Assembly: GCA_035610365.1 (NCBI GenBank)
Contig: CM069432.1
Span: forward strand, 190,263,027 to 190,327,026
Reading direction: 5' to 3'
Length of the DNA: 64,000 bases
DNA from: Aquatica leii
Taxonomy: Eukaryota > Arthropoda > Insecta > Coleoptera > Lampyridae
Below, in pieces: positions 32,632-44,976 of the stretch. The position numbers were made by a program, and so were the translations under genes. The first letter of the stretch is position 1; every line of letters begins with the position of its first letter. The notes under the pieces were generated by a model. The model was not told where the DNA came from. It saw only the letters and a program-made list of their open reading frames with translations, and did no database searches.

Positions 32632-35196
32632 GCCGATAATATTTTATCTAAGCGTTACTGATTATCATAGATCAACAATACGCGTTTTTTTTTAAAGATG
32701 ATACTCTGATAGATAATTTGAATCGTCTTTTAATATGATATACCTAAATTCCGTCAAATTAAATTGTATTACCATATATTGGCAGTTTCAACAGTTATTT
32801 GTATCGTTAAACCAGAAAAAAATTGCTATACGAGTTAGAACTTGAAAGTTAATTTTCGAATAACTAGAATATATGTCTGGAATTTCAATACTTCACAACT
32901 TCTTCTCGGTTTATGCCCGTGAAGCAGATATTAGTTGTATTTAACCGCCTCCAAATTGTGCCAGTTAGTTAGCATATAATAGAAACTGAACCAAAAGATG
33001 ACTTCTAGTTCGAGGTTTACTTTACAACACTCGTTGTAGTTTAAAAAAACATTTATCAAAGTACTTGGGGTACTGAAATGAATGTGGCATAAGAAAATAA
33101 TGCACTTTCAAAATCGTTAGATCCTGACACGATTGTATTAATAAAATAACTACGAAAGCGATTAAATTAATCGTCAAATTCCTGGAAAAGGAAAATTCTC
33201 ATTGTCAACAAAAAAGCCAAGTGAGATTATGATTGTTCAAAGAATAGCATTACAATGCAGCACATGATTATCTCTATATAACAGCCACAGAGAAGACATA
33301 AAATGCAGCTCATTGCGCTTGCGTGCATTCCGAGATATTCGGTAAAACGTGGTACGAATAAACAACTTTTTGTGTCAGTTAAAATTGTGTCATCAACATT
33401 GCTTCAGCATTAAAATAAACACATTTATTATTTTATTTTCATAGTGTATTCTTTTTTACTTTACTTGACGTGCGCCCTCTTTCGTTCAATTTAGTTCCGA
33501 TTTCAGTATTATGGTGCGCTCATTTCGTCTAACTATAGTTCCCGTCACAAAACTTGGCGATTGCCGACGCATCCCGGGCTTAACCGATGTTATTCCACTA
33601 CCGTGGGTACAATACCTTGGTAAAGATGTGCAAATTTTAAATTTCTTAACAAATAATTTGTAAGCTTAATTAAGAGCAATGATTTCCAGTTAAATAAATA
33701 CGAATTGTCATGAATATCATTTTATGAAAACAAGATTTAAAAGTACCTAATAACTTTATAGACTGTACGCTAATGAAATCCGAACTCAAAGGCGCCTTCT
33801 GCGCATAAGTTCATCTCGCCAGGTTTCTTGACGGGAGCTGTACATATTTTAAAATTTTTCTTCATATTATATAGAGATCAGTCAACTATTCAAAGTGCTC
33901 TTTTAGTGAATCCGATGATTGCCCACTCGCAGATAAACTCGGATCTCATTTTAAAAAAAACTTTTACTAGGATTGTATTGTAAATTTTATATTTAAGCAA
34001 TGGTTGCAGATAGTAAACATTTTTAACACAGAAAATGTGATCGCGACTAATATAACTTAATTGTAGTAAAAACGTTAAAAAAAGCCTGAATAAGTGATAT
34101 CATGTGAATAATAATTTATATAATGTGCATTGATAACGTATCGAGAACTGAATATGATGATACGTAATTATGACAGATCACATAGGTATCCCAAATATTG
34201 AAAATGGTAATAACAATAAGCAAAATTAAAACCAACAAAAATTTGAAAAATGTATTCTAACAAATTTTAGTAACACAAATTCACAAGTTTTGCTCGTTAT
34301 CTAGCTACTTAAAAGTAAACATTATTACATACGACGTGAGTTCTAAATAATATGTTAGGTAACAGTAAGCCCTAGTCCTTGAAGGATAATGCCATGTAAA
34401 ACTTTGAATTGATAAATACATCTTAGGATAACTAATATTAGAAACGAATAGGACCTTATATTTTCATAGTTTTACAAATATCGTTTTTAAACAATCTCAA
34501 TGGAACAAACTGCTTTCAATACGCCAAAGACGTTTAAGACAAAGACTATTTTGGAAAGCGTACAATTTCATAAATTTTTTAACGCATCACAAGTGAAAGT
34601 TAGGATTATAAACGACAATGCAATACACAATCAACAGATAATTAGTGAAAGTGAAAAAAAAGTTTCCGTAATATCAAAATATTTAAGGTTATCTCTATAA
34701 GAAAAAAAATAAGTTGGCTGGGTTTAAGAAATGCGTGAAGTTAGATCAAAAATAAACACGCTTTGTCCTTGGTTGAGATGGCAAAAACATTTTTGAACAA
34801 AGCTGTGTGTTTGCCTCTGATTAAATGGTTAATAAAAATCTTACTGCTTGGAAAACTGCGTTTTTGTGGGTAAAAAGGTCAAGTTTGGGTTATAAATTGT
34901 AATTTGAGGTCATTGTACAGTAAGGAAATGATAATTAAAAAAATGGTCGAATGTGAGAAACGAATAAGTTTTTTATTTTGGAAAAAGTATGTAAATTGTT
35001 TGTTATTGTGTTGAAATTCGCTGACGTATATGTATATAACGATTTTTATTGTCAGTTTTACGGCAGTAAAATGTCAGTGTATAATAAATAACGGTAAATG
35101 CAGCTGTAAGACACTGAGAAATAAGTTCACGTGCGTTACATCAACTTTTTTAAAAGCGTAAAAAACATTAAATTATTAAAAGATAAAAAATCTTAC
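32632..35196. other. HECTD1 5' intron, distal part
   Basis: No gene recognised. 33229-33400 has a TATATAA, an AATAAA and a TG...CA span that could be a small decayed LTR, but no duplication supports this. A 66-codon plus-strand frame at 34500-34700 has no known domain. Confidence 0.4.
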
Positions 35197-35238
35197 CTGT
35201 ACGATGACAATTGCACGGGGCTCGAGCTCGGAAACGTC
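35197..35238 (-). other. HECTD1: Probable 5' UTR exon of HECTD1
   Basis: On the minus strand TTTCAG|GAC...TACAG|GTAAGA bounds a 42-nt GC-richer island that has no ATG. With the exon at 35508 it gives a spliced leader joining to the AG|ATG at 30148. Inferred from splice signals only. Confidence 0.55.
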
Positions 35239-35507
35239 CTGAAATTATGTTTTAGAGCAAATTACTGTGTTTGTAACACCAACTGCACATCTTATCAAAT
35301 ATAATCAATCAATATTATAATTAGGTATACAACATGACATTACACTCGCGATTTGGTTTAATTAAACGAAAAAACTAAGAAAAAAATAGTTACGTGCGAT
35401 TAGAGAAACTTTCGAGAACGTTTTTGTAAATAGCAACAATCACAAAGAATTTGCACATCGACCATAACGATTGTAATGCATGAGTCGAATAATGACAGAT
35501 CACTCAC

Positions 35508-35700
35508 CTTCTTGTCGACTAATTACATGATTTAAAAACACTTAACTCTAAATACTTAAATAATATACAAATTTGACTAAAATTAAAAGGGGAAAAACTC
35601 AAATATTTCAGAACATTGAACTACGTTGCAACTCTCACTAAAGTACCTTTTGTACTTATTTTACGACGCAGCGCCATCTCATACGTTCACATCTGTAGCG
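35508..35700 (-). promoter_or_regulatory. HECTD1: Probable first (noncoding) exon and promoter area of HECTD1
   Basis: A strong minus-strand donor AAG|GTGAGTG at 35508/35507 follows noncoding sequence. The transcription start would lie upstream, near 35600-35700; the exact start is not visible. Confidence 0.45.
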
Positions 35701-36587
35701 CGCCAAATTCAAAGTCAACGTCAAACACTAGTATAGTCGTTCTTGGCTTATTACACAAATATAATAACAATACGTTGAAATTAGAAGCATTTTAAAAAAA
35801 ATTAATTTTATTGCTATAATCTTAGTAGTAACTTTGGTAGTAATTAAGCTATAACTTTTATCCAGTGGCGTAACTGCAAAGAGTCTACATATATACGTCA
35901 TATTTTTTTTCTAATAAGTAGCACGTAGTGATTATTTAGGTAGAACATTTGATCGTAAATGTCAGTCATGTGTCAGTCTATACTTTTGCATTCTTAACCT
36001 TGGTCAATAGCGATTAATGTATCTTATAAAATGTGTTGATACGACTAAAGTAAATTATTGTTATTTTACTAATTACGATTTCAATATTTTTTTATACACC
36101 TTTAATAATAAATCAATAAAATCTGTTTATTATTATAGAAATTTAGTACATCAATTTTATGTTAAAATTAAATTTTATTTGCGCAATGGAAAAAATACAA
36201 CGTAAAATAACGACGCTATTGTTAATATTTATGACGTCATTTTGGTAGAGAATCATCAAATTTATTAAAATGTCGTAATACCAAACCAATCACGTCATAA
36301 TAATACTGTGTCGTTTCTAAGATTTTTTTAAAGAATGATCACTAACAAGTTACAAGCTAACCTAATAGAAAACATGACATTTTTATTTTTTACAGCTAAT
36401 TTTAAACATATTTGTAATATACATATATGTTTGTTATGATTACTTTGTTGTTACAAAGAAACAAGTCTTCACAAATTCCTCCAAACCCTAAAATCTAAAA
36501 ATACTAAAACACGAAATAAAACGATTATTTATTAAATTATTTTTTAAATTTTATTAACGCCTTTTTTTAAAACTATTTCGTCGGTTC
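35701..36587. other. Intergenic, with one TIR-like end
   Basis: CAGTGGCGTAACTG at about 35864 resembles the isolated end at 14794. The rest is AT-rich with no gene. Confidence 0.45.
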
Positions 36588-36899
36588 CAGGGCCGAATTT
36601 AAAGGTCTGGAGGCCTCGGGGCAACAAAGGAGTGGAGGCCCCTTAGCCCCAAATTATTTTCCAAATAAAATGAATTTTACTGATTGCCTGATTGGAGTAA
36701 ACAAATATAGATCAAGTTTGTACAAAGTACCGTAGGTAAAGGTAAAACGCGAAATAAAATATGAAAGGAAAAGTTGTTTACTGGTGTTTACTAGCCTGAA
36801 TTTGAAATTTTTTTTTCCGAAGTCTCTATTGTGGGGGCCCCTCTTTTGTGGAGGCCCTGGGGCTGTAGCCCCGCTTGCCCTCCCCTAAATCCGGCCCTG
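36588..36899. mobile_element. hAT MITE with perfect 8-bp target duplication
   Basis: 312 bp. Ends CAGGGCCGAATTTAAAGG and, inverted, CAGGGCCGGATTTAGGGG. Flanked by GTCGGTTC on both sides (36580-36587, 36900-36907). GC-rich GGAGGCC/GGGGCC blocks near the ends contrast with the AT-rich surroundings. No coding capacity. Confidence 0.93.
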
Positions 36900-36907
36900 G
36901 TCGGTTC

Positions 36908-37938
36908 TTAGAAACATGTTGATTTAAATAAAATGTTTATTTTTATAAACGTTATAATAATGTTCTCAAGAAAATTACAAGAAAACAAATCGTTAATTAA
37001 TTAATAGCAGCTTTGTTCTTGTGTGAATATGGATTTTAAAAAATAAAATTTGATTTTAAAAATAGTTTTCTTTTAAATAGTTTTTTATTTTCAATTTCTA
37101 AAATATCCGATTTTTATCGTTACGTTGTTCTAAGAAAAATAACTTAACTAAAATTATTTTTTTAATTCTAAACTAATTTTACAGCTACAGTTGCTTTTTA
37201 TAACATTTGATATAAAAGAGCAACGCGTTAGGTTCTTGTGAGGTATTTTCACATCAATTTCGACAAGACTCTGTAGTACTTCTACCTTTACAGTCGCTTG
37301 ATTATCTGCTATATATTTTATAGAAATTTACTCAATTAAAAATTGCAGTTATCTATACTTCTACCTATCAAACGTTTATTGTACATAACCAAAACATAAC
37401 ATAAAATAAATAAGTGAATTAAGCATATACACTAAACATAAATTGAATTGAACAATATTTATTGGGTACGCTCAAAGTTATTTCGAATATTTTCATGTTT
37501 TGCGCTATTATGGTACTAATATTAAAAATAAAAAACTCGATCGCTTAAATGAACACCTCTCGGTTCTTCTTTTATTTGAGCATTACATTAAAAAAGATTT
37601 TAAATGATGTGAAACAGTTATTGTAAGAATAAATAAAAATTAGTAATTATCTAATTCTAGTTTTTTTGTAGTTAGAGTGCATATAACTGTAGGTAGTACA
37701 TATACATGCCAATACCATTGTATATCTAATACCTACTTGCAGCACGCGTATCAAATCAAACAGACGAAAAATAGTGAGAAAACTTTATGGCCTACCTTTA
37801 GTTGCAATGTTTATAAATTATAAATAAAACTTTTTATTTGTAATCACATATGTAATTTTGTGACAATAAATAAAGGTAAGTTTATTGTTACAATTGCTAT
37901 GTATATTTTTTATTGGAACCATTTTGACATAAATCAAA
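36908..37938. other. RSPH9 upstream region
   Basis: AT-rich, no gene. No clear TATA/initiator arrangement could be assigned to RSPH9. Confidence 0.5.
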
Positions 37939-38778
37939 ATGAATGTAGATTCAATATTAAACAGTTTAGATATTCTGGGCCATTTTGGAATTATTATTAG
38001 TACCGAAGAGAGTATGGTACTTTACAATTCTTTGTTACTATTACAAAATGAAAACCATTTTCGAAAAATATACTTTTGGGGACGTATTGATGGAATAGAA
38101 AGAGATTATTATATTGTATACGGATACGTAAAAGATGCTTTGGAGGGAAGAATATACTACTACAGCACAAATTGTGTAGATTGGGGATTATTACCATTAC
38201 CTACAGAAAATGGAAAAATTTTAACTCCGTTATGCACAACAAAATTTCTAGGTGATCCTTCCAATGTTGAGGAAATTTTAATTGATAAAGATGAAACGGC
38301 TTTGGGTAAAGTGTTACATGCATCGATTATGCGTAGAGTTAAAGAAGAAGATCGTCTGTCAGCTACAGTTTATTTTATCTCTGAAGATGCAGCGGCTGTG
38401 CCCAGAGGTGCTTTGTTTAAACGTCCAGATGGAGTTGTTGTAGAAAACTTAAACTTTGAAGGATTGTCTTATTTAGATTCACAGGAAATAAAATGTTTCT
38501 TACATTATCGCACGCCACGTCAAAAATGGAACACTAATTTGTTGACAAGAACTGATTACAATTATGCGTTTGATTTCTTAGATACTCTTGATGCAGACAT
38601 TCCAGAAGGGTGTTGGACAATTCAAGAACATGATAGTGGAAGTATGGTACTACTACAGTCTCTATATTGGCCTGGATTAGTTGTTTATCATTACACTGAC
38701 ACGCCAAGATATGGTTTTATTTATTTAGGCAACGGACAAAAAGTTTTAGATTTGACATTTATGTTAAATCCTTTGTAA
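37939..38778 (+). CDS. RSPH9: RSPH9, radial spoke head protein 9
   Basis: 279-residue, intronless frame matching RSPH9 along its whole length (vertebrate protein about 276 residues). RSPH9 is a component of the radial-spoke head in motile cilia and sperm flagella, where it helps pass signals from the central pair to the dynein arms. Readable blocks are FWGRIDGIERDYYIVYG (about 48-64), FLGDPSNVEE, VPRGALFKRPDG, LDTLDADIPEGCW and SLYWPGLVVYHYTDTPRYGF near the C-terminus. The first ATG gives a natural N-terminus (MNVDSILNSLD). There is no disruption. The neighbours are transposon remnants, so the context adds nothing about function. In insects expression would be expected in testis and chordotonal neurons. 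Confidence 0.95.
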   Translation: MNVDSILNSLDILGHFGIIISTEESMVLYNSLLLLQNENHFRKIYFWGRIDGIERDYYIVYGYVKDALEGRIYYYSTNCVDWGLLPLPTENGKILTPLCTTKFLGDPSNVEEILIDKDETALGKVLHASIMRRVKEEDRLSATVYFISEDAAAVPRGALFKRPDGVVVENLNFEGLSYLDSQEIKCFLHYRTPRQKWNTNLLTRTDYNYAFDFLDTLDADIPEGCWTIQEHDSGSMVLLQSLYWPGLVVYHYTDTPRYGFIYLGNGQKVLDLTFMLNPL

Positions 38779-39985
38779 CGAGTATTTGTGTATATTTTTT
38801 ATTTTTAGTGTTAAAAACTCATATTAAAAACTAACGTTTTTGAATACATTGTAACTGATAAAATAACTTTAGAGTTTTTCTTTGGTAAGAAAATCTTTAG
38901 ATTTTCTCATGTGGTGTTGACCTTGTAGATTAAACTAAGTGCATTAATTTGAACACAAGTTTTAAAGTAAAAAAAAACATTTCAAATAAGGACATTTTAT
39001 AAACTAATTGAGAGAAACTAAGCAAATTTGCCTTTCTTTCTCATATATTCGCGATGTGCAGGTACACGTTATTTTTACTCTTACTCCCACTACAAAAAAT
39101 GCTAGTGAAGCACTTCCAGTTTTTACTTCTCAGCGTTTAACATTAGTCATAAATGCTATGTTTCAATAAAACTTTGTGGTAGTTTTTTTAATTTACATGC
39201 TAACATGCAACAAAGTACATCTCCACAAAAAAGGTCGAAAATGCTCTCTACTATGTTATGACAAGCATAGATATTTTTGATACTACTCAATTATAATATT
39301 ATGTTGACAGATTCTGTAGTCCCCAATATATCTATTATATTTATAATCGATAAAATGCACAAAAAAGTCCAAGACTTAAATCGTGAATGTTTGTTACAAA
39401 ACACATAATTTGTAACGAACATCAGGAAATAAATGAAACCAACTTCGCATGCACGGATATATTTTCTAGATGAAAAATAGAACATGTTCTATTTTTCGTT
39501 ATGATTTTCGTACAAGTGTGTCTGACACGATTAAAGTTTAATTCAAATTCTCATTTAAAATTTCGTTAAAAAAGTTGATCGTGTCAGACGGCCTTTTTAC
39601 GCTTTGAAGATTTAAGAATTTGTCCTGAAATACTCATAACACTAATCGCATTGTCATTGCCAACGTTTTGTCCACTTTCGTAAAGGGCGTGAAAGAAATC
39701 GAAGAATTCAAACAAAGCAACCGAAATCTAACTTAGAACTTCTAAACTCTAAAAATGGTAAAAGCAAAAGAAAAACTACTACAGAGGTAATTCACTTTTG
39801 AACCAAACCAGGTTCTATACGACCGGTTTCACTAATGTTTACAAGGAATTTGGTATATACACCTTAATATAAAAGTGTAAGAAATTTAGTCCTTAAGAAA
39901 AAGAGGAGAAGATTAGATTCGAATATGGAAACGTACTCAAGGCACGTGGATGTAAACGACGATTAATAACTACTTGAATAACGCT
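38779..39985. other. RSPH9 3' region and intergenic DNA
   Basis: AATAAA at 39165-39170 is a candidate poly(A) signal, about 390 bp after the stop. A spaced inverted pair TCTGACACGAT...ATCGTGTCAGA lies at about 39522-39590. No gene. Confidence 0.45.
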
Positions 39986-41060
39986 CGCTTCGTATAAGTA
40001 TAACTGTTGTTTACCAAGGTTCTAGCAAGATGACAGAATTCCGAGTACAGATTCGATTAGCAAATAAAAAAAAACGCTAATTTAAAAATTCAATAACATA
40101 ACATTTTTGTGCAGGATGATGTTGAGAAGATGCATGAAAATATTTGTCTATATGGGTAGGTTTGCGATAAACAGAATGGCCCAGAAGTTCTTCGGGTTTA
40201 CGAAGCTACAGAACGTTGAGAAATGTGAGAGAACCATTATTTTTGATTTCCATAGCGAATTTGGTATAATCTGTGTCTTTAAGATCAATCAACCTAATAG
40301 ATAATTCGAGACGACTATGAGATAAAACAATAAACGTGGTGTCAACGTATTTAAACCAGACTTTAAGTTTTCATATTGATGATTCCAAAACAACCGTTTC
40401 AAAAAATTTTCATCAAAATGTTGTTACAACAAGCGATAGAGGACAACACATGACAGCACCAGAAACTTTTTGTAAAACTTCTTATGAAATTGAAATTAAG
40501 TAGATGATAAACACTTATCAAAAAGAGGAATTAAACTAAAATCGTTGTTATAGTGAGACAGAATCTGTTTCATGATAATACACAATTCTTTAACAAGAAT
40601 TTTGGTAAAAAGTAAAGTGACATCAAAACTTACAATAAGATGTTGGATGTTGCCAAGCTTTATACGCAGGTAGCATACTGACATCATATGACAAAATTGA
40701 CAAATCTTAACGTAATTTTGACACCAATAAAATGTGCTGAGAGTTGAGAATGTGAGAAAAAGTTTTACCTACAAATTTGCAATGTTGAACAAGAACTTGA
40801 GTAGCTTGTAGGTAGAAAATTGGATCTTTGTAAATGTTGGAAAGTTCGTATAGACGAGATGGTTTCGAAGCCGAAGAGGTATAAATCGACGTTTGGTTTG
40901 TGGAGGTAGCGTTGCTTTATCGCCTAGAAGAACGATGCTATCGAGGTTCCAAAAAAAACATTTCAAGATTAACTCTTCACACTTAAAAATGTTGAATTTA
41001 ATAACTTTAGATGATTCAAGCATCTTGGCAGTGTGAGTACGAATGGGGTGTGGCGAAAAA
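39986..41060 (-). pseudogene. Penelope-like element reverse transcriptase pseudogene
   Basis: On the minus strand, in several frames: NLDSIVLLGDKAT and LGNIQHLIVSFDVTLLFTKI (catalytic-strand region), CCPLSLVV, then KVWFKYVDTTFIV, where the RT motif YVDD has become YVDT, then FAMEIKNNGSLTFLNVL and VYRKPTHIDKYFHA with HHPAQ. Order and words are those of Penelope-like RT. Several stops and shifts; no GIY-YIG domain was found beyond it. Confidence 0.75.
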
Positions 41061-41096
41061 GATCTTTTACAGAATACTTAATTGAGAGCATATAAG

Positions 41097-42920
41097 CCCA
41101 GATAGCACGTAAGTTTACGGCAAGTTTGCTTTTAACTTGTTATGTCAAGCTTAAAGCAAGTTTCAAACATGAAGCTTGAATTAACCTTGAATCAAACTTG
41201 AAACTTGGTTGGAAAGTTTGAAGCAAGTTTGCAAAATAAGCTTATTGCAAGTTTATTACCCAGGTAGCATGTAAGCTTACAACCAGTTTGTTTTTGACTT
41301 GGTTGTGCTTGCAATGTTAAACTTTCACTTTAACTATGAAACAAGCTTGTAATAAGCCTTGGTAATAAGGTTTAAAAAAATCGTAACAAGCTCTGCTATT
41401 ATTTTGGCAACGGTGTTATCCGATTGTTGCCGGAATGCTTCGTTAAGTAGCTATAGTCAATATTGCCCAAGTTAGTATACATTTGTACTGAATCAGCATA
41501 TTTTTGCTCAAGTAAAAGTACGTCAATACTTTTGTAACTGATTTCAGTACGTTTTGTTTAAATAATAATTATAACAAAGATTGATTTGAAAGGTGCGCCA
41601 TAAGTATATCTGTAACATCTTTTCATTGGCTAAAAACGTTAGATACATAAAAATCGTAATGTTAGTTTTTCCTACGAATAAACATCCTTGGTCTATGCAG
41701 TTTTAAAATTCGTTTTGTTCGAAGAAATTGCAAAAAGTACGTTAACCTAAAAAATCAGTGTTTTTCTAAATAGCGGCAACGATGGTTGAACTTAGCCATT
41801 TTACCTTGTTTTTACCGTTGAATAGGCAGCTTACAATTTTTATTTTGATTGTTGCGGTTTGTTGTGTAACTACTATTCTTCGAAAAAAGTAAGGTGAGTA
41901 TTTATTTTAAATCCTAAATGTAAAATTAATTAAGTACACTAATCGAGTAATTCAATTTTTGTTGAGGTTATGTTATACACGTGTTGTAATAAAGTTGATA
42001 AAGTGTACAACCATAAAAAACTTGTAAAAAACCATACTCCTTAATCTTAAATAGTATGGAATGTTTTTATCACTGACATCTATTTTCATTTTAACGGTCA
42101 ATTTATATGACTACTGATCTATCGATTCTTTTATATAAATTCATAATTTTCAGTTACATGTCTTGAAATTATTTTCTGTTTTAACAAATTATTTAAAAAA
42201 CCCGAATGGGCATAAATATGTTTATAACCTGAAATCAAAAGTAACATATCTTAACATTTGTTCATAATTTATATATTTTTGTATTAGTTCGATTAGTTGT
42301 ATTAAATTCGACCAAATCGTTTTTCACTTATGCTATTTGTATTAACCGCAGAAGAAGTAGACTAACAGCTAATAACTTAAAAAATATATCATTTTATCTA
42401 CAAGTTTTTATTCAGCTATAATTAAATTTTCAATTTTGTTTTTGTAGCATGTGTTTGTTCTAGTTCAATTGTTTTTTTTTTCAGAAATCAAGGAAATCGA
42501 TCCAATGTGGAAACTCAGTAGGAAAAACTACAATTGCTTAACGATTTCTTCATATATAGTTTATACTGTTATGTTATTCCTTTTTTAGTTTATATTATAT
42601 TATCTAACGCAATGTATTTTTTTATATCTTTCTTTTAGAAATTAAATTGATTCAAAATGAAAAAAATGCTTTTTTTCAAATTTGCCCAACACGCTTTTTT
42701 CAAGCTTGTTCAACATGTTATTTCAAGTTTGCTCAACATACTTTTTTCCAGCTTGTCTAATAAGCTTTTTTCAAGCTTTATAAAATAAGCTTGTGGTAGC
42801 GGTAACTAGTAAGCTTGAATTATGCTTGATATAAGTTTCCAGACAAGTTTGTTTCCAGTCTACATGATTGTTAAAACAAGTTTGTTTTAACCTTGTATCA
42901 AACTGACTGTGCTATCTGGG
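41097..42920. mobile_element. DNA element with CCCAGATAGCAC ends and CAAGTTTG subterminal repeats
   Basis: The inverted ends CCCAGATAGCAC (41097-41108) and GTGCTATCTGGG (42909-42920) are perfect over 12 bp. Words like CAAGTTTG/CAAGCTT are repeated many times in the outer 300 bp on each side. A second copy of the left end (CCCAGGTAGCATGTAAGC) starts at about 41260. No clear target duplication and no transposase; a short hydrophobic frame at 41781 is not recognisable. Confidence 0.68.
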
Positions 42921-43934
42921 AGATGTCTTCTTATGAATGCGTTTGGAAGCAACAGCAAAATTCAAACTCTAATAGCGACTTGACATTGCTATTTGGTGCA
43001 ACTTTTCGATGAAATTTTTATGTACGCATGCGTATATGCAATTTTTTTATTACACATACAATTTTTCTTGCATAGCATCGAATTAGAACATGTTCTAATT
43101 GTATTGCATTGCTCGCAAAATTTTAGTAATATATCAATAGTCAGTCAATAGTAGATGAAACTGCGATTCTTGGATTCAAATAATTTAAACTTTTTCAGAT
43201 CAACTTGAACAGTACTACAACAAAGTTACTCTGATTTTTGTACGCCTACAATTGCCAGACAACCAAAAAAAGGTTTAAAAGGAACACATCGTTAAAAAAT
43301 AGCAGTACCATATGTTTAGACTATTACAAGGTGGAGACCGTAAAAAACGCTCTATCATGGTAGTTCGACAATATATAGACAGCCTTGGACAATGTATGAA
43401 CAATGTTTTAAACGTATAGAAAACCTATATTGATTTAAAAAAAAACGTATTAATTCCACCTAGCTCATTAAGTTAAATAAATACATAAAAAATTAAACAA
43501 CATAACATTATTTTAAAAAAGCGATGTTTGATGGGGGTTTCTAATTATCACAAAATGTAAATACCTTTAAATTTGCAAGAATCTGTCTCTTGACATTTTA
43601 AACTAAAAATGACTCTAGTTTTTTATTTTTGGGCATTGAGTTTAAAAGATACATAAAATTTCAATATGTCTTTCCACTGTTTTACATTTAGTCATCTGTT
43701 GATTTTCTAAATAATTGTTGCACTAATAACATCTTCCATAAAAAAATTTAAGAAAAAATCTATTTAATTTTCCCCCGGTTCAGTACAGTTGTTTTTTAAT
43801 ACTACGGTATTGTCTTGTGTTGGTTCAGTTTGTTCATTTTCCTCTGCAATTTCGTTGTCTATGCATCCGCTTTCTAAGCTGAAGTTGCTGCTATTGACTG
43901 GTGTGTCAGAAACATTATCGACTCGATATCGATC
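42921..43934. other. Intergenic, no clear gene
   Basis: AT-rich. On the minus strand 43764-43949 is an open frame with an ordinary-looking composition (SNFSLESGC...EENEQTEPTQ), which might be the remnant of an exon, but no splice model or family supports it. Confidence 0.35.
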
Positions 43935-44642
43935 ATGTCTGACAGCCAAGCAGCACTACTGGCGCTGAGATCACCAGTAATAAAGTCCAAACTGATTATG
44001 ACATTCATAATCAATCTGGAAACATTGGCAACTCGCCAACCAGTGCAGCTCATCTGAATACCAAAAGACCAGAAACTAAAGGATAACCTAATGGCGGACG
44101 CACTACCAAAAAAGGGGAAAACAGGAACATTCGGACCTGAACCCGTTTTCGGAATCGCATACAAGACCGGAAAAGAAATAATTCGCATCAAACTTGCAGC
44201 GGAGCATAAAAAATTATGGAAAAACTTTTCAGGGATGACGCACACAAAACTCTTCCTTACAGAGCCACAATTATACACTCAAACTGCACTATCAACCATG
44301 AGTCGCCAAAAATTAAGGAAACTCACGGGATTAATTACAGGATGTGGCCTTAACAAACATATACATAAAATGGGACTGCAAATTAGCCCTCTGTGCCGCG
44401 GATGCTTGGAAGACGACGAGACTCCGCTGCACCTGCTGTGCAAATGCGAAGCGTATCAAATGCAACGCATAACGATTCTCAGAAAGCTAAAGCTAACCGA
44501 TGATGAGTTGACAAAAGTCCCTTGGAATAAACTTCTGGATTTCATTGACGAAACAGAACTGATGATGAGAGTAATAAATCAGAGGTGCATAAAAGAACCA
44601 ACGAGACCGCAGTGCAGGGGCGCTAGACGAACCACCTCTTGA
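43935..44642 (+). pseudogene. Non-LTR retrotransposon C-terminus (RNase H and Cys/His tail)
   Basis: MSDSQAALLALRSPVIKSKL, with the RNase H Asp of DSQAAL, leads into PVQLI-stop-IPK, where TGA replaces a conserved Trp, then MADAL. It continues LRKLTGLITGCGLNKHIHKMG and CRGCLEDDETPLHLLCKCEA, the Cys/His tail found after RNase H in I/R1/jockey-related elements. Only one stop breaks about 700 nt. The reading frame ends at 44642, followed by an A-rich tail (AAATAAATAAAAATAAAAAA), so this is a 5'-truncated insertion. Confidence 0.82.
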
Positions 44643-44976
44643 AATAAATAAAAATAAAAAATGCTCGTACTCCTACCGTTCACTCAAACTTGGTAAGTAT
44701 AATCACTCTGACTCTATACTCAGACAAGTCATATAAATATCTCAATTATTGCAAAACTCTTACTTCTTTTTCAGATAAACCACAAAAAGCAGAAGAATCT
44801 CATTTCAAACTTTCACCGCTAAAACGACTTTCAGAAAGAAAAAGATGGTCATCAGAACATTAGTTTTACAAGACATTTAGAAACCAGCTGTTTTTATCAT
44901 TTTAAAATGTTTTAGTTATTCAAAATCAAGATAATAAATATACAGATCGTATTGGTAAACTCCAGTAACAGCACCC
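44643..44976. other. Intergenic, possible exon remnant
   Basis: CTTCTTTTTCAG at about 44764-44775 precedes a 29-codon open stretch (KPQKAEESHFKLSPLKRLSE) ending in TAG. It could be a terminal exon or exon fragment; there is no partner exon. Confidence 0.25.

Noticed and set aside
33229..33400. Small LTR (TATATAA, AATAAA, TG...CA)
   Set aside because: No target duplication, no partner copy and weak borders; mentioned only in the intron entry.
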